A stretch of DNA of 6,533 nucleotides, from the NCBI GenBank assembly GCA_949286645.1, contig CASEDN010000104.1, positions 1 to 6,533 of the forward strand. The letters are read 5' to 3'. The notes beneath the pieces were generated by a model that worked only from the letters and a program-made list of their open reading frames with translations, was not told the origin of the DNA and did no database searches. The DNA comes from an uncultured bacterium (GTDB taxonomy: Bacteria > Bacillota_I > Bacilli_A > RF39 > UBA660). How positions within the stretch are numbered: position 1 is the stretch's first letter; each line of letters opens with the position of its first letter. Made by a program: the position numbers and the translations under genes. This document shows positions 5,561-6,533 of the stretch, piece after piece.

Positions 5561-6533
5561 TATATTTTGATAATGCTGCTACAACTAAAGTAAATGATGA
5601 AGTACTAGATACTTTTGTTAAAGTTTCTAAAGAATATATTGGTAATGCAAATTCTATACATAAACTAGGTTTTGAAAGTAAAAAACTAATGAATGCTAGT
5701 GTTAAACAAGTAGCAGATTTGCTTCGTGTAAAAGAAGATGAAGTGATATTTACAAGTAGTAGTAGTGAATCTAATAATTTAGCCATTAAAGGAGTATTAG
5801 ATGCTTATCCAAATAGAAAGAAAATAATACTTACTACTATTCTAGAACATCCTTCTATTACTAATACTTTAAATAGCTTAAAAGATGTAGAAGTAATTAA
5901 TTTAAAATTAGATGATAACTATCATATAGATATTGATGATTTAAAAGAAAAGTTAAAGTTAGATCCCATACTAATATCTATTCATCATGTCAATAGTGAA
6001 CTAGGAATAATAGAGGATATAGATACTATAGGTAAAATAATTAAAGAGGGGAGTAAAGCAATATTCCATGTAGATGGAACTCAAAGCTTAACTAAAATAG
6101 ATGTAAATCTAAAAAATGTAGATTTATTTTCAGCTTCTGCTCATAAATTTAATGGACTTAAAGGAATAGCATTACTTATAAAAAAAGAAAAGATTAACTT
6201 ATCTCCTCTAATAAATGGAGGAGATAGTCAGACTATATATAGAGCAGGAACTCCTGCTTTACCACTAATAGCATCCTTCGCAAAAGCACTACGTCTAGCT
6301 TTAGAAAATAAAGATGAGGCTTATCTAAAAGTAAAAGAGATTAATAACTATTTAAGAGATGAATTAAGTAAGATAGGTTCTATTACTATAAACTCTAAAA
6401 TAGATTCATCTCCTTATATTTTAAATTTTAGTATTAAAGGTATAAAACCAGAGACTATAATTCATAAATTAGAATCTTATGATATCTATTTATCTACAAA
6501 AACAGCATGTTCCTCTAAAGAAGATTACTCTAA
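5557..6533 (+). CDS. Cysteine desulfurase, NifS/IscS (group I) type, 3' end outside window
   Basis: This PLP-dependent enzyme converts cysteine to alanine and passes the sulfur, as an enzyme persulfide, to acceptors for tRNA thiolation or Fe-S cluster assembly. The frame gives 325 codons and is open at the window end. Family marks are IYFDNAATT (2-10), SESNNLAIKG (70-79) in the PLP-phosphate region, LEHPS with His98 near the PLP ring, HVNSELG (144-150), FHVDGTQ with Asp173 and Gln176, SAHKF with the PLP-binding Lys197, RAGT (229-232), and TACSS with the catalytic Cys318. Cys318 close to SS, with no long group I/II difference loop visible, favours group I. The usual G-P-K-G after the lysine is GLKG, and the usual GGGQE is GGDSQ. 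The gene overlaps the upstream 97-residue gene by four bases. The N-terminus reminds me of Bacillus NifZ, which sits beside thiI; nifS, iscS and nifZ cannot be told apart here, so no symbol is given. About 50-60 residues are likely missing. Confidence 0.92.
   Translation, partial: MIYFDNAATTKVNDEVLDTFVKVSKEYIGNANSIHKLGFESKKLMNASVKQVADLLRVKEDEVIFTSSSSESNNLAIKGVLDAYPNRKKIILTTILEHPSITNTLNSLKDVEVINLKLDDNYHIDIDDLKEKLKLDPILISIHHVNSELGIIEDIDTIGKIIKEGSKAIFHVDGTQSLTKIDVNLKNVDLFSASAHKFNGLKGIALLIKKEKINLSPLINGGDSQTIYRAGTPALPLIASFAKALRLALENKDEAYLKVKEINNYLRDELSKIGSITINSKIDSSPYILNFSIKGIKPETIIHKLESYDIYLSTKTACSSKEDYS

Noticed and set aside
5535..5786. Antisense open frame of 83 codons across the desulfurase start
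   Set aside because: It overlaps a clear desulfurase frame with catalytic motifs, and its own translation is Ser/Leu-rich and unrecognisable.
6200..6226. Perfect 9-bp inverted repeat (TATCTCCTC / GAGGAGATA) inside the desulfurase gene, containing an internal GGAGGAG
   Set aside because: It lies in codons for the PLINGGDS stretch, has no start codon at suitable spacing and no U-run. It is probably a chance product of Pro/Leu and Gly-Gly codons.

Overview
The window is AT-rich (about 30% GC by eye). Every convincing gene lies on the + strand, with strong Shine-Dalgarno sites, short or overlapping junctions, and arginine mostly encoded by AGA. Gene content and order suggest a low-GC Firmicute or Mollicutes-related Bacilli genome, possibly an uncultured gut lineage of the RF39 type; this is an inference from style, not a database match. 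All seven tryptophans in the intact genes are TGG and one gene ends in TGA, so the standard bacterial code fits rather than the mycoplasma code.

Region 1 (1-4556) is a pcrA-ligA type cluster. It opens with the C-terminal end of a PcrA/UvrD helicase, including motifs V and VI and the terminal Tudor-like domain. After a 95-base gap come two tandem paralogous sugar-nucleotidyltransferase-like genes that overlap by 14 bases, and then a complete NAD-dependent DNA ligase (ligA, GTG start). In Bacillus and relatives pcrA and ligA are direct neighbours, so the nucleotidyltransferase pair appears to be an insertion into a conserved repair and replication operon. Three DnaA-box-like sites cluster across the nucleotidyltransferase/ligA junction.

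Region 2 (4557-5200) has one gene closely linked to ligA, coding for a membrane-anchored 196-residue protein of unknown function with a probable OB-fold C-terminus. A strong hairpin terminator at 5161-5200 closes the transcription unit.

Region 3 (5201-6533) starts a new unit with a candidate promoter, a 97-residue very AT-rich and lysine-rich orphan, and then a group I (NifS/IscS-like) cysteine desulfurase that overlaps it by four bases (GTGA) and runs off the window. The desulfurase supplies sulfur for tRNA thiolation and/or Fe-S clusters; its style resembles the NifZ type that pairs with ThiI, so thiI could be the next gene.

No RNA genes, insertion sequences, CRISPR arrays or phage genes are visible. 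The parts that go beyond routine annotation are the duplicated nucleotidyltransferases, the DnaA-like sites at ligA and the orphan coupled to the desulfurase. I do not see clear evidence of a wholly new multi-gene system.
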